From: Halomonas qaidamensis | Lineage (GTDB): Bacteria; Pseudomonadota; Gammaproteobacteria; Pseudomonadales; Halomonadaceae | Reading direction: 5' to 3' | DNA length: 64,000 bases | NCBI RefSeq assembly: GCF_025917315.1 | Contig: NZ_CP080627.1 | Location: 1,426,001-1,490,000 of the forward strand | Part shown: positions 18,429 through 26,820 of the stretch, one piece after another | Layout: every line of letters begins with the position of its first letter | How positions within the stretch are numbered: the first letter of the stretch is position 1 | The notes under the pieces: generated by a model | The model's database searches: none | What the model saw: only the letters and a program-made list of their open reading frames with translations | What the model was told of the DNA's origin: nothing | Made by a program: the position numbers and the translations under genes

Positions 18429-19540
18429 GTCGTCAAGCCACTGTTCACGAAGCGGCTGATTGGCCAAGCCATGGTGGTCAGGCCGCGGCGCTGCTAAAGC
18501 GTTTTGGGCTACCTGACGATCATGTGGTTGACGACGTGAGCGCTAACCTTAACCCGCTTGGACCGCCCGAGTGGGTAGCAAGTTGGCTAGTAACTCGACT
18601 TGGCGGGCTTAGCCGCTACCCCTCGCCAGACTACGCGTCAGCCCGGCAGGCCATTGCGGCGCACAACGGTGTTCAGCCAGCACAAGTACTGCTGACCAAT
18701 GGTGGGGCGGAAGCGATTTTTCTTGCCACGGCGCTGCATGCCGGTGGCCGAGCCCTATTATTGGCTCCCAGTTTTGGCGAATATGCCAGAGCCTGTTCTG
18801 CCCACCGTATTGAAACGGCCGAGCATGTGTTGCGCGAGCCGCATTTCGCTGGTGAGGTGGCGGACTTGCTAGAGAAAGCGGCAAACGCTGACGTGGTGTT
18901 TCTGTGTCGCCCGAATAACCCAACAGGCACGCTGATACCCATTGACGCAGTAGAGACACTGCTAGCGCATACGCGGGAAACCGGTACCCAGGTAGTGGTT
19001 GATGAGGCGTTTATCGATCTATCGATAGGTGTCGAGGCGCTGACGCCGCTACTTAAGCGTTACGGTCACTTAGTGCTGCTACGCTCAATGACCAAGTTTT
19101 ATACCTTGCCTGGAGTGCGCCTAGGCTATGTGCTGGCTTCGGAAAACATAGTAGCTACCATGAGCCACCACCAGCCGCCCTGGAGTGTGAACCACCTTGC
19201 CGCCGAACTGGTAGCGCCGCTGCTAGCGGATAGTGAGTTTGCACGGCTCACCCAGCAGTGGCTTGCCAGTGAGCAGCCTCGTATGGGCAAGGCATTGTTG
19301 GCGTTAGGACTTGAGGTGGTGCCCAGCCATAGCTGCTTTTTCCTAGTGCGGCCTGGTGTTTTACAGCGTGAACGCGGCGTGACCAGCGCAGCCCTTTTTG
19401 AACGCATGCTTTATAAAGGGCTACTGGCGAGGCATACCCATAGTTTTAAAGGGCTTGAGGGCAGCTGGCTGCGCTTGGCACTGCGTGATGAGTCGGCAAA
19501 TAACCGGTTGCTAAAGGTATTGCATGATTGTCTTTGTTAG
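18419..19540 (+). CDS. cobD: L-threonine-O-3-phosphate decarboxylase (CobD/CobC)
   Basis: PLP enzyme that decarboxylates threonine phosphate to (R)-1-aminopropanol phosphate, the substrate of CbiB. It is an aminotransferase class I/II fold: PNNPTG near residue 165, VVDEAFIDLS near 198 and the PLP-lysine in SMTKFYTLPGVRLGY near 228. The frame extends to 18359 inside cbiB, but the protein family start fits MAMSRQATV at 18419 (GGGGA four bases upstream); the ATG at 18425, overlapping the cbiB stop as ATGA, is an equal alternative. The symbol follows Salmonella usage. Confidence 0.88.
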   Translation: MAMSRQATVHEAADWPSHGGQAAALLKRFGLPDDHVVDDVSANLNPLGPPEWVASWLVTRLGGLSRYPSPDYASARQAIAAHNGVQPAQVLLTNGGAEAIFLATALHAGGRALLLAPSFGEYARACSAHRIETAEHVLREPHFAGEVADLLEKAANADVVFLCRPNNPTGTLIPIDAVETLLAHTRETGTQVVVDEAFIDLSIGVEALTPLLKRYGHLVLLRSMTKFYTLPGVRLGYVLASENIVATMSHHQPPWSVNHLAAELVAPLLADSEFARLTQQWLASEQPRMGKALLALGLEVVPSHSCFFLVRPGVLQRERGVTSAALFERMLYKGLLARHTHSFKGLEGSWLRLALRDESANNRLLKVLHDCLC

Positions 19541-20057
19541 TGGGGGGGCTCGTTCTGGAAAAAGCCAAGTAGCGGAGCAGCGTGTGCTCAGCGCGGCGGG
19601 TGACGCCAACTGCTATTACATTGCCACCGCCACTGTTGACGATGCAGAAATGGCCGACCGCGTATCGCGCCATCAGGCACGCCGGGAAGGCCAATGGGTG
19701 ACACTAGAAGCTCCCCTTGCGATTGACCAAGCCATTGCCCAAGTACCCGATCACCACGCGGTACTACTCGACTGTTTAACCCTGTGGGCTGGGCAAGTGC
19801 TGTTTGGCGCTGAGCCAAATGAAGAATTCAGTGATGAGCAAGGCCTGGCGCTGCTTGATCGCTGCCTGCGTGATGCACAAGAACGGGGGCTGACATTGGT
19901 GATTGTATCGAACGATCTTAACGAAGAGTTGATTCCTGATCAGCCCGTTACTTGGCGCTACGTTGAGTTTATCCAGTGCCTGCAACGTTGGTTAGCGGCG
20001 CAAGCTGACTCAGTGCTTGAAGTCATCGCGGGCTGTGCTGTGGAGTGGAAACGATGA
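19524..20057 (+). CDS. cobU: Adenosylcobinamide kinase/guanylyltransferase CobU (altered C-terminus)
   Basis: Phosphorylates adenosylcobinamide and activates it with GTP. The N-terminal half is intact: P-loop GGARSGKS at residues 7-14 and the guanylylated-His region RHQARREGQWVTLEAP near 50. In the C-terminal half the usual NE-G-GIVP and RRFRD-G--NQ motifs are replaced by SNDLNEELIPDQPVTWRY. The operon also holds a short second CobU-like gene (21372-21803) that keeps the missing motifs. Overlaps cobD by 17 bases and cobS by 4. Confidence 0.85.
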   Translation: MIVFVSGGARSGKSQVAEQRVLSAAGDANCYYIATATVDDAEMADRVSRHQARREGQWVTLEAPLAIDQAIAQVPDHHAVLLDCLTLWAGQVLFGAEPNEEFSDEQGLALLDRCLRDAQERGLTLVIVSNDLNEELIPDQPVTWRYVEFIQCLQRWLAAQADSVLEVIAGCAVEWKR

Positions 20058-20830
20058 AAGATGCGCTGTTCGGCCTGGTGCTCGCGCTGCAGTTTCTAAC
20101 CCGCATTCCACTTCCTGTTGCCTGCCCATGGACACCCGCCACTCGGCGTTGGGCAATCCGTGCCTATCCGTTGGTGGGGTTGTTAATTGGCAGCGTGCTG
20201 GTGTTAAACGCGCTGCTATTAAATTTCATAGGGGCACCAACGCCAATAACGGCGTTGCTACTGCTTAGTTTATGGGTCGCGCTTTCAGGGGGGTTACATC
20301 TCGATGGTGTGATGGATCTTGCCGACGCGTTAGGCAGTAACCAACCTCTTGAGCGGCGTTGGGAAATCATGAAAGACGCTCAGATAGGTAGTTTCGGCAT
20401 CCTGGCACTGCTGTTTCTGATGGCTTGGAAGGGCGTATTACTGTGGGCACTGCTGGCGTATCAGGCGCCGCTGTGGTGGCTGTTGGCAGTGCCTGCATTA
20501 GGTAGATTTGCAGGGGTTGCACTGCTGGTTCTTACCCCCTGTGCCCAATCGAAGGGGCTTGCATGGAGTTGGCAGCAGTCGCTTAGCCCCCGTGATGTGG
20601 GTTATGCCTTGCTGCCTTTGTTGCTGCTTGTCGTGGTGTTCCCTGGTTTGATTGCCTGGGGGTTGGTCATTGTGGTGTGGGTAGCATTTGCCAGAAAGGC
20701 ACTGCTGCGTCTATTTAACGGCATCAATGGCGACATGGTAGGTGCCACCATTGAAGGAGGAGAGCTTTGGCTACTAGTCTTAATGTGGAGTTGGTGGCAG
20801 TTCGCCACGGTATCACCGCCTGGAATTTAG
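20054..20830 (+). CDS. cobS: Adenosylcobinamide-GDP ribazoletransferase CobS/CobV
   Basis: Membrane enzyme that condenses AdoCbi-GDP with alpha-ribazole (phosphate) to complete the nucleotide loop. Diagnostic motifs: LQFLTRIPLPV near residue 12, the metal-binding HLDGVMDLADALGS near 80 and MKDAQIGSFG near 107. It is rich in hydrophobic segments, 258 residues from this start. ATGA overlap with the cobU stop and GGAG eight bases upstream choose ATG 20054 over an in-frame GTG at 20045. Confidence 0.92.
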   Translation: MKDALFGLVLALQFLTRIPLPVACPWTPATRRWAIRAYPLVGLLIGSVLVLNALLLNFIGAPTPITALLLLSLWVALSGGLHLDGVMDLADALGSNQPLERRWEIMKDAQIGSFGILALLFLMAWKGVLLWALLAYQAPLWWLLAVPALGRFAGVALLVLTPCAQSKGLAWSWQQSLSPRDVGYALLPLLLLVVVFPGLIAWGLVIVVWVAFARKALLRLFNGINGDMVGATIEGGELWLLVLMWSWWQFATVSPPGI

Positions 20831-21420
20831 AGCGCCGCTACCAAGGGCAGCGCGATATTCCGCTGCTGTTTCCTGACGCGGAAGCGGGGCTGCTGGCATT
20901 GCGAGACGCATTGACAGAAGAGTGCTTTGACGCTGTTTATTCAAGCGATTTAACCCGTTGCCAGCAAACCCTAGCGTGGTCGCAGGCGGCAAAGCCGGAC
21001 GTCCCGCTGTATTTGGAGCCACGGCTACGGGAGCTGGATTTTGGGGAGTACGAAGGCAAGGTCTACGATGAGCTAAAAGCGTTACCCCATTATCGCGCTT
21101 GGATTGACAGCGTGGGGGAGCTGCAAATTCCAGGCGGTGAATCGTCTGGCCAGCTACGTGACCGGTTAGATGCTTGGCTTGAACAGGTGGCTGCGCATGC
21201 CCGCGAGCACCATTATCAAAAAGTGCTGGTGGTTACCCACGGCGGGGTAATACGCGAGTTGCGGCGTCGCTTTGAAACCATTGGCTTTTGGGAAGGTATC
21301 GTGCAACAAGCGCAGGGGCGGCGTTGGCAACTGACGTATCTAAATCGTGAAGAGGGTAAAGGAGAGTGGCAATGCAGCTGTTCATCGGCGGTGCCTGTGC
21401 AGGTAAGCGCGACGTTGTAA
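20767..21420 (+). CDS. cobC: Alpha-ribazole phosphatase-like histidine phosphatase CobC
   Basis: Histidine-phosphatase family protein, most likely removing phosphate from alpha-ribazole 5'-phosphate or cobalamin phosphate. The phospho-histidine motif reads VAVRHGITAWN near residue 12, LRELDFGEYEGK near 89 and the second catalytic His is in VVTHGGVIREL near 157. The start is TTG at 20767, chosen because AAGGAGG lies six bases before it (20754-20760); this overlaps cobS by 64 bases, long for such an overlap. GTG at 20782 is a possible alternative. Confidence 0.82.
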   Translation: MATSLNVELVAVRHGITAWNLERRYQGQRDIPLLFPDAEAGLLALRDALTEECFDAVYSSDLTRCQQTLAWSQAAKPDVPLYLEPRLRELDFGEYEGKVYDELKALPHYRAWIDSVGELQIPGGESSGQLRDRLDAWLEQVAAHAREHHYQKVLVVTHGGVIRELRRRFETIGFWEGIVQQAQGRRWQLTYLNREEGKGEWQCSCSSAVPVQVSATL

Positions 21421-21803
21421 ACGCACGCTTTCCCAGCGCTGTTTGGAGGCGGCTTTCCCCAGGGCAACGTTTACACGAAGTGAGTCACATTATGCAGCCC
21501 AATGTGCCGCTCGTGCTTCACGGCGTGTTTGAGTGGTTAGCGGCAGTGCTAAGCTCGGATATAAGCAGCGATGCGTCGCGCGATCAGTGGCGGCAAGACC
21601 TTGCAAATTTGGACGCTGCAGCACACACCCACGGCGTGACGCTGGTGCTAATCATGAACGAGTTAGGGCGGGGTATTGTTCCCATGGCCCGAGACCAGCG
21701 TCGCCTGCGCGATTTAAGCGGCTGGTTTAGCCAAGATGCCGCCGCCCAATCCGAGCAGGTCTGGCATGTACGGCATGGGTTGGTGCAGGCGCTTAAACCC
21801 TAG
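21372..21803 (+). CDS. Short CobU-like protein, C-terminal motifs retained
   Basis: A 143-residue relative of CobU. It has a P-loop-like start IGGACAGKRD in which the Ser/Thr after Lys is Arg, and it lacks the guanylylated-His region. Its C-terminal half keeps what the upstream CobU lost: IMNELGRGIVPMARDQRRLR then DLSGWFSQDAAAQSEQVW. AAAGGAG seven bases before the ATG sets the start; the frame overlaps cobC by 49 bases. It ends the cobT operon. It could be a partner subunit of CobU, a decaying duplicate, or a divergent guanylyltransferase. CobU kinship is clear; the role is inference. Confidence 0.75.
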   Translation: MQLFIGGACAGKRDVVNARFPSAVWRRLSPGQRLHEVSHIMQPNVPLVLHGVFEWLAAVLSSDISSDASRDQWRQDLANLDAAAHTHGVTLVLIMNELGRGIVPMARDQRRLRDLSGWFSQDAAAQSEQVWHVRHGLVQALKP

Positions 21804-21854
21804 TCGGTTAAATTGACCAACCCCCAACAAATTGCTAGTTTACGCGCACTCTCA

Positions 21855-22055
21855 GGTGCTGGTGGCCATTATCGCCACCAGTTAAACGGGAAGTTTGTGA
21901 ACGCTTACGTGAATCCAACGCTGCCCCCGCAACGGTGATCGAGATAAGAACGGCTAAAGACGCCACTGTGCTAACGCATGGGAAGGTGGTCGTTCGGAAA
22001 GGATAGGTGCTGTTATCCGCCTTTCGCTCGTCAGCCCGGAGACCGGCCTAAGAGA
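21855..22055 (+). promoter_or_regulatory. Cobalamin riboswitch controlling btuB
   Basis: The leader shows the conserved adenosylcobalamin aptamer: a GGTGGC/GCCACC stem near 21860-21880, GGGAAGTTTGTGAA at about 21888-21901, CGCTGCCCCCGCAACGGT (21919-21936), GCCACTGTG (21962-21970) with GGGAAGG (21980-21986), and the B12 box AGCCCGGAGACCGGCC (22033-22048). It sits 155 bases before btuB in a 406-base gap. Probable action is translational or terminator control of btuB-btuFCD. The stretch 22056-22209 contains the expression platform, which I cannot fold with certainty; an AAGGG lies seven bases before the btuB ATG. Confidence 0.95.
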
Positions 22056-22209
22056 CATGGTTCTAAAGAACCACACTATACCGAAGCGCGGAGGGCGCTT
22101 TCAGGGTAATACTAGTAGCTGTCAGGTTGCTGATACTTCCCTTGGACTCCCTCTGCCCGGTCAAAAAAACACGCTGTGCGGGTGAGCACAGTGAGCAAGG
22201 GATTTCTCC

Positions 22210-24012
22210 ATGTCTTATCGTTTTCATTCCACCGTCACGCTGGCGGCGTTTGCGATGGCTGCGCTACCGTTGGCCGTTCAAGCCCAGTCGAATGCCCAGC
22301 CTGTGACAAATACGCTAAACCCTGTGGTGGTTACCGCCGCGCTTGCGCCGCGCACTGCCAACGAAAGCTTATCTTCGGTAACCGTGCTGGACGAAGCTAC
22401 GTTACGCCGCCAAGATCCGGTCAGTATTACCGACCTGTTTCGCGGCCAGCCTGGGGTGGATGTTTCTACCAACGGCAGCTTCGGTAAAAATAGCAGCGTG
22501 TTTATTCGTGGCAGCGGTAGTAGCCAAAATGTACTGCTGATTGACGGTATTCGTCTGCGTTCCGCCACCAGCGGTGGAGCTGCTTGGCAATACCTGGAGC
22601 CGCGCATGTTTGACCGCGCCGAAATTGTGCGCGGCCCGCGCGGTAGCTTATACGGGGCCGATGCGATTGGCGGCGTTATTCAGCTGTTTACCCCTCAAGG
22701 CGAAGAAGAAGGCCCACAACCGCGGGTTTCTTTTGGCGGTGGCTCGTTTAACACCCAGCGCCTGAGTGCCGGTATTAGCGGCAAAGAAGGGGGTACCCGC
22801 TACAGCTTTGCAGGTAGCCACTTCACCACCGATGGCCAGCCGGTTCGGCGTGATGGAGACGATAAGGGCTATGACAACACCACGGCCCTAGCACGGGTTT
22901 CCCATACCTTTGAAAACGGTGCAGAAGCAGGCGTGCTGGCGCTTCGTGCCCGTGGCCATAACGAATACGATGGTGGCGAAAACGACTTCGTGCAGCAGGT
23001 GGCAGGGGTCTACGGTGAACTGCCGATGACCGATAACTGGCGCAGCCGCTTAACCCTCAGCGAATCCCGTGATGAGAGCGATAATTTTGCTGACTTTGGT
23101 GACTCTGTGTTCAACACCAAGGTGAGCACCGCGCGCTGGGAAAATACCTTTACAGCGGGCGCCCATGAGCTAATTGCTGGCGCTGAGTACAGCGAAGATC
23201 GAGTCAATAGCACCACGGCGTATGATGAAACCAGCCGAAGCAACGCGGCGGTCTTTACGCAGGCGCTGCTCGATTTTTCACCGTTTACTCTGCAAGCCAG
23301 CTTGCGCTTTGATGACAATGAATCTTACGGTGAAGAAGTCACTGGTAGCGTAGGCGTGGGCTATGACGTAGACAGCCATCACACCTTACGTGCCAACTAC
23401 GGTACGGCCTTTAACGCACCCACTTACAATCAGCTCTATTTCCCTGGCTTCGGTAATCCCGACTTGGAGTCTGAAACGTCAGAAAGTATTGAAGTGGGTG
23501 TACGTGGACAGTATGCCCAATGGTTCTGGGATGCCGCGCTTTATCAAACCGATATCGACAACTTGATTACTGGCCAAGGTCTGCTGTTTAACGTGCCGGA
23601 AACCCGCATTCGTGGGGCAGAGTTAGCGGCTGGCGTTGAACTCGACGATTGGACACTGGCTGCCGCACTCACTTACACCGACCCTGAAAACCGTCTGACA
23701 GGTAAGCGCCTGCAAAACCGCGCCTCACAAAGCCTTCGCTTAGACGTAGACCGTGAGCTTGGTGACTGGTCGGTGGGTGGGTCTTGGATTGCTCAAAACC
23801 ACCGTTACCGTGATGCTCAGAACCAAGACCGCCTAAGCGGTTACGGGCTGGTGAACCTGCGTGCGGGCTGGCAGTTTGCCCCGCTGTGGAGTGCGCGGGT
23901 AACGTTGGAAAACGCCTTGGATCAAGATTACATTACAACACGCTCTTTTGATGGTGCCGACTACATTAATGCAGGCCGTGCAGGGTTCTTGAGTGTTCAC
24001 TTTGGCCAATAA
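22210..24012 (+). CDS. btuB: TonB-dependent vitamin B12 receptor BtuB
   Basis: Outer-membrane gated barrel importing cobalamin. Signal peptide ends near AVQA (residue 25). A TonB box-like NPVVVTA follows, then the plug domain with FIRGSGSSQNVLLIDGIRL near 97 and VRGPRGSLYGADAIGGVIQL near 138, then the barrel ending YINAGRAGFLSVHFGQ with a terminal aromatic-rich strand. 600 residues, close to E. coli BtuB (614). First gene behind the riboswitch; btuF follows after 16 bases. Confidence 0.94.
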   Translation: MSYRFHSTVTLAAFAMAALPLAVQAQSNAQPVTNTLNPVVVTAALAPRTANESLSSVTVLDEATLRRQDPVSITDLFRGQPGVDVSTNGSFGKNSSVFIRGSGSSQNVLLIDGIRLRSATSGGAAWQYLEPRMFDRAEIVRGPRGSLYGADAIGGVIQLFTPQGEEEGPQPRVSFGGGSFNTQRLSAGISGKEGGTRYSFAGSHFTTDGQPVRRDGDDKGYDNTTALARVSHTFENGAEAGVLALRARGHNEYDGGENDFVQQVAGVYGELPMTDNWRSRLTLSESRDESDNFADFGDSVFNTKVSTARWENTFTAGAHELIAGAEYSEDRVNSTTAYDETSRSNAAVFTQALLDFSPFTLQASLRFDDNESYGEEVTGSVGVGYDVDSHHTLRANYGTAFNAPTYNQLYFPGFGNPDLESETSESIEVGVRGQYAQWFWDAALYQTDIDNLITGQGLLFNVPETRIRGAELAAGVELDDWTLAAALTYTDPENRLTGKRLQNRASQSLRLDVDRELGDWSVGGSWIAQNHRYRDAQNQDRLSGYGLVNLRAGWQFAPLWSARVTLENALDQDYITTRSFDGADYINAGRAGFLSVHFGQ

Positions 24013-24028
24013 AAAAGCGAATCAGAGT

Positions 24029-25018
24029 ATGTCTAAACAGTGCGGGGCTATTGGCCCCGCACTGCCATTAAAGCGATTTTTATTTAATCGTTGCCTACAG
24101 ACTCTATTCACACTACCCCTGTTAACACTCGGTGGTGTGGTTTCAAGCGCCGTAGTGGCAGATGACCACAGCCGCTGCGTGGTAGATGACCGTGAGCGGG
24201 AGGTGTGTCTACACACTGAGGCTCGGCGCATTGCCACACTTTCCCCTGGGGCGACGGAGCTGACCTACGCTGCGGGTGCTGGGGAACAGGTCGTTGCTGT
24301 GGTGAGCTACAGTGATTATCCACCGGAGGCCAAACAAGTAGCTTCCGTTGGCAGCCACACGCGGATTGATTTAGAAGCGCTAGTGGGGCTGGCACCTGAC
24401 TTAGTGATCGGTTGGGTAACCGGCAATCCGGCTGAGCAAATGGAAACCCTTGAAGCACTTGGCATGCCGGTGTTCTACATTGAACCGCGTACGGTTGATG
24501 ATGTCGCTGATACTATTGAGCGGTTGGCACGCCTAGCGGGAACGGAGCTCGCAGGCCAGCAAGTGGCTGATAGTTTCAGACAGGGTATGGCGGAGTTGGC
24601 GGCGCGCTATAGTGATCGAGAGCCCGTACGCACGTTTTATCAAGTGTGGGATCAACCGCTGATGAGCGTGAACGATGAACACCTGATTGGCCAAGTGGTA
24701 CAGCTTTGCAGCGGTGAAAATGTGTTTGGCGATCAGCTACGCCTAGTACCAAGGCTGGATGACGAAGCCGTATTGGCGGCTAATCCTGAAGCGATTATTG
24801 CTGGTGGTATGGGGGAAGAGAACCGCCACTGGCTGACCCACTGGGAACAATACCCACATCTTTCCGCCGTGGCGGATGATAGCCTCTATTTTGTGCCGCC
24901 TTCGCTGATTCAACGGCCCACGCCACGTCTGTTAGACGGCGCTCAGTTGCTGTGCGAAAAACTTGAGCAAACCCGTCAAAAACGCGTTGAGGCGGCTTCT
25001 ATGGACAAGGACTTTTAA
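24029..25018 (+). CDS. btuF: Cobalamin-binding periplasmic protein BtuF
   Basis: Periplasmic binding protein passing corrinoids to BtuCD. The binding-lobe motifs are ARRIATLSPGATELTYAAGA near residue 62, SYSDYPPEAKQVASVG near 93, then DLVIGW and LPRLDD-type LVPRLDDEAVLAANPE near 240. N-terminal hydrophobic stretch with cleavage near SSAVVA. A GTG at 23993 lies in frame inside btuB; the ATG at 24029 just after the btuB stop is preferred (329 residues), though its ribosome site is weak. The btuC ATG overlaps its TAA. Confidence 0.9.
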   Translation: MSKQCGAIGPALPLKRFLFNRCLQTLFTLPLLTLGGVVSSAVVADDHSRCVVDDREREVCLHTEARRIATLSPGATELTYAAGAGEQVVAVVSYSDYPPEAKQVASVGSHTRIDLEALVGLAPDLVIGWVTGNPAEQMETLEALGMPVFYIEPRTVDDVADTIERLARLAGTELAGQQVADSFRQGMAELAARYSDREPVRTFYQVWDQPLMSVNDEHLIGQVVQLCSGENVFGDQLRLVPRLDDEAVLAANPEAIIAGGMGEENRHWLTHWEQYPHLSAVADDSLYFVPPSLIQRPTPRLLDGAQLLCEKLEQTRQKRVEAASMDKDF

Positions 25019-25989
25019 TGACAGCGCGCCTGTGGCAACCTCTTTGCCTGTTGGCATTGATTGCCATTACCGCCATGCTATTTTCCCTAGCGGTGGGCAG
25101 TGCTCAGCTTTCCGCTGCCCAGCTTTGGGCGGTGATGCAAGGGCAGGGTGATCCGTTGGCGCGTACTATGGTGATGGATTTACGCCTTCCCCGCGCGCTT
25201 TCGGCTTTTGCTGTCGGCGGTTTATTGGCAGTCGCTGGCGCTCTGATGCAAGTGCTGCTGCGCAATCCTCTTGCAGACCCTTATGTACTTGGGCTTTCCG
25301 GTGGCGCATCGATTGGCGCGTTGGCGGCCATGCTGGTAGGTGTGGGTGGGCTGCTAATTTCAGGCTCAGCGTTTTTCGGCGCATTGCTGTCCACGTTTCT
25401 AGTGTTTGGTTTGGCCCACGGCAGCGGCAGCTGGACGCCCTCACGTCTGTTGCTTACCGGCGTAGTCGTGGCGGCAGGCTGGGGTGCGGTGATTACCCTA
25501 ATGTTGGCGTTGAGCCCTGCCGAACGGCTGCCGGGCATGCTGTATTGGCTGATGGGCGATCTTTCCTACGCGCGTACTCCCTGGCCGCCGCTGCTGCTGT
25601 TATTACTCACCTGTATTGTCTTGATTCCGTTGGGACGTAGTTTAAATGTGCTGGCTAGAGGCCCACAGCAGGCAGCGGCACTGGGGGTTGCTGTTCGTCC
25701 GTTGGAGTGGGGAATTTATATCGCGGCGAGCCTGTTAACTGCAGCGGCTGTCACCACTGCGGGCAGCATTGGCTTTGTTGGCTTAGTGGTGCCGCATATG
25801 CTGCGCCTGTTGCTAGGCAACGATCAACGGCTGATATTGCCAGCTTGTGCCCTTGCCGGGGGCTCCTTACTCGTGTTGGCCGATACATTGGCCCGCACGA
25901 TGATTGCCCCGGAGCAGTTGCCAGTGGGGGTGATTACCGCGCTATTGGGTGTGCCGACGTTCCTCTTTTTGCTTTACCGGAGCCGCTGA
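25018..25989 (+). CDS. btuC: Cobalamin ABC transporter permease BtuC
   Basis: FecCD/BtuC-family inner-membrane permease, 323 residues with about ten hydrophobic segments. Family motifs are LRLPRALSAFAVGG near residue 49, LMQVLLRNPLADPYVLGLSGG near 78 (in two parts) and GSIGFVGLVVPHMLRLLLG near 249. It overlaps btuF by one base (TAATG) and btuD by one base (TGATG), so the transporter genes are translated as a block under the riboswitch. Confidence 0.93.
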   Translation: MTARLWQPLCLLALIAITAMLFSLAVGSAQLSAAQLWAVMQGQGDPLARTMVMDLRLPRALSAFAVGGLLAVAGALMQVLLRNPLADPYVLGLSGGASIGALAAMLVGVGGLLISGSAFFGALLSTFLVFGLAHGSGSWTPSRLLLTGVVVAAGWGAVITLMLALSPAERLPGMLYWLMGDLSYARTPWPPLLLLLLTCIVLIPLGRSLNVLARGPQQAAALGVAVRPLEWGIYIAASLLTAAAVTTAGSIGFVGLVVPHMLRLLLGNDQRLILPACALAGGSLLVLADTLARTMIAPEQLPVGVITALLGVPTFLFLLYRSR

Positions 25990-26756
25990 TGAGCCGCCTG
26001 GTCACGCAAGACCTCATCATCAACGTGCCAGAAAGGCGCGATGGCACGGCGCTGAATATTGCCATCGAACCCGGCCAGATATGGGGCGTATTAGGCCCTA
26101 ACGGTGCGGGTAAAACCACGCTGCTGCACACCTTGGCGGGGTTGAACGCGCCGCGTTCCGGGCAAGTGTTGCTGGGGGGGCAGCCGCTTGAGACGCTGCG
26201 CAGGCGGCAAATTGCCCAACGCCTGGGGATGGTCTTTCAGGAACGCCTGGACGGCTTTCCCGCCACCGTATTGGAAACCGCGTTGATTGGCCGCCATCCC
26301 TATCTGTCGTTATGGCAAATGGAGGGGGCAGACGACTATGCCCGGGCTGAAGCAGCGCTTGAGCAACTGGACGTTGCCCACCTGCGCGACCGGCTGGTGA
26401 GCACGCTTTCCGGTGGCGAAAGGCAACGTGTTGCGGTGGCCACGGTACTGACTCAAGCCCCCAGTATTTGGCTGGCCGACGAACCGACCAATCATCTGGA
26501 CCTGCATCACCAAAGTGCGGTGATGGCGCTGATGGCTCAGCAAGCAGCCCAAGGCAGTGCGGTGATGATGTGCCTTCACGATTTAAATCTAGCGGCCCGT
26601 TGGTGCGACTACATTTTGCTGCTTTACCCAAGCGGTGAGGCCTGCTGGGGGCCGCGAGACACCATGCTGGTGCCCAGCGCGTTAGAGCGGCTTTATCAGC
26701 AGCGCTTGGCAACGGTGCAAGTTAACGGCGCGCCAGTATTTGTACCCATCCAGTAA
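25989..26756 (+). CDS. btuD: Cobalamin ABC transporter ATPase BtuD
   Basis: ATP-binding subunit of the B12 importer, 255 residues. Walker A GPNGAGKTT near residue 36, signature LSGGERQRV near 138 and Walker B WLADEPTNHLD near 159, with the switch His in MCLHDLNLAARWCD. The frame is open far upstream within btuC, but the ATG overlapping the btuC stop gives the family N-terminus. Last of btuBFCD; a small AGGCTT/AAGCCT hairpin follows at about 26781-26802. Confidence 0.93.
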   Translation: MSRLVTQDLIINVPERRDGTALNIAIEPGQIWGVLGPNGAGKTTLLHTLAGLNAPRSGQVLLGGQPLETLRRRQIAQRLGMVFQERLDGFPATVLETALIGRHPYLSLWQMEGADDYARAEAALEQLDVAHLRDRLVSTLSGGERQRVAVATVLTQAPSIWLADEPTNHLDLHHQSAVMALMAQQAAQGSAVMMCLHDLNLAARWCDYILLLYPSGEACWGPRDTMLVPSALERLYQQRLATVQVNGAPVFVPIQ

Positions 26757-26820
26757 TACCCAACATCACTATAAATTCCAAAGGCTTGTATAAAAAAGCC
26801 TGTATTGAAGGGGAAGAGGC

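Noticed and set aside
26098..26712. A 204-codon minus-strand frame opposite btuD
   Set aside because: btuD on the other strand has all ABC ATPase motifs; the antisense frame is Arg/Pro/Ser-rich noise.
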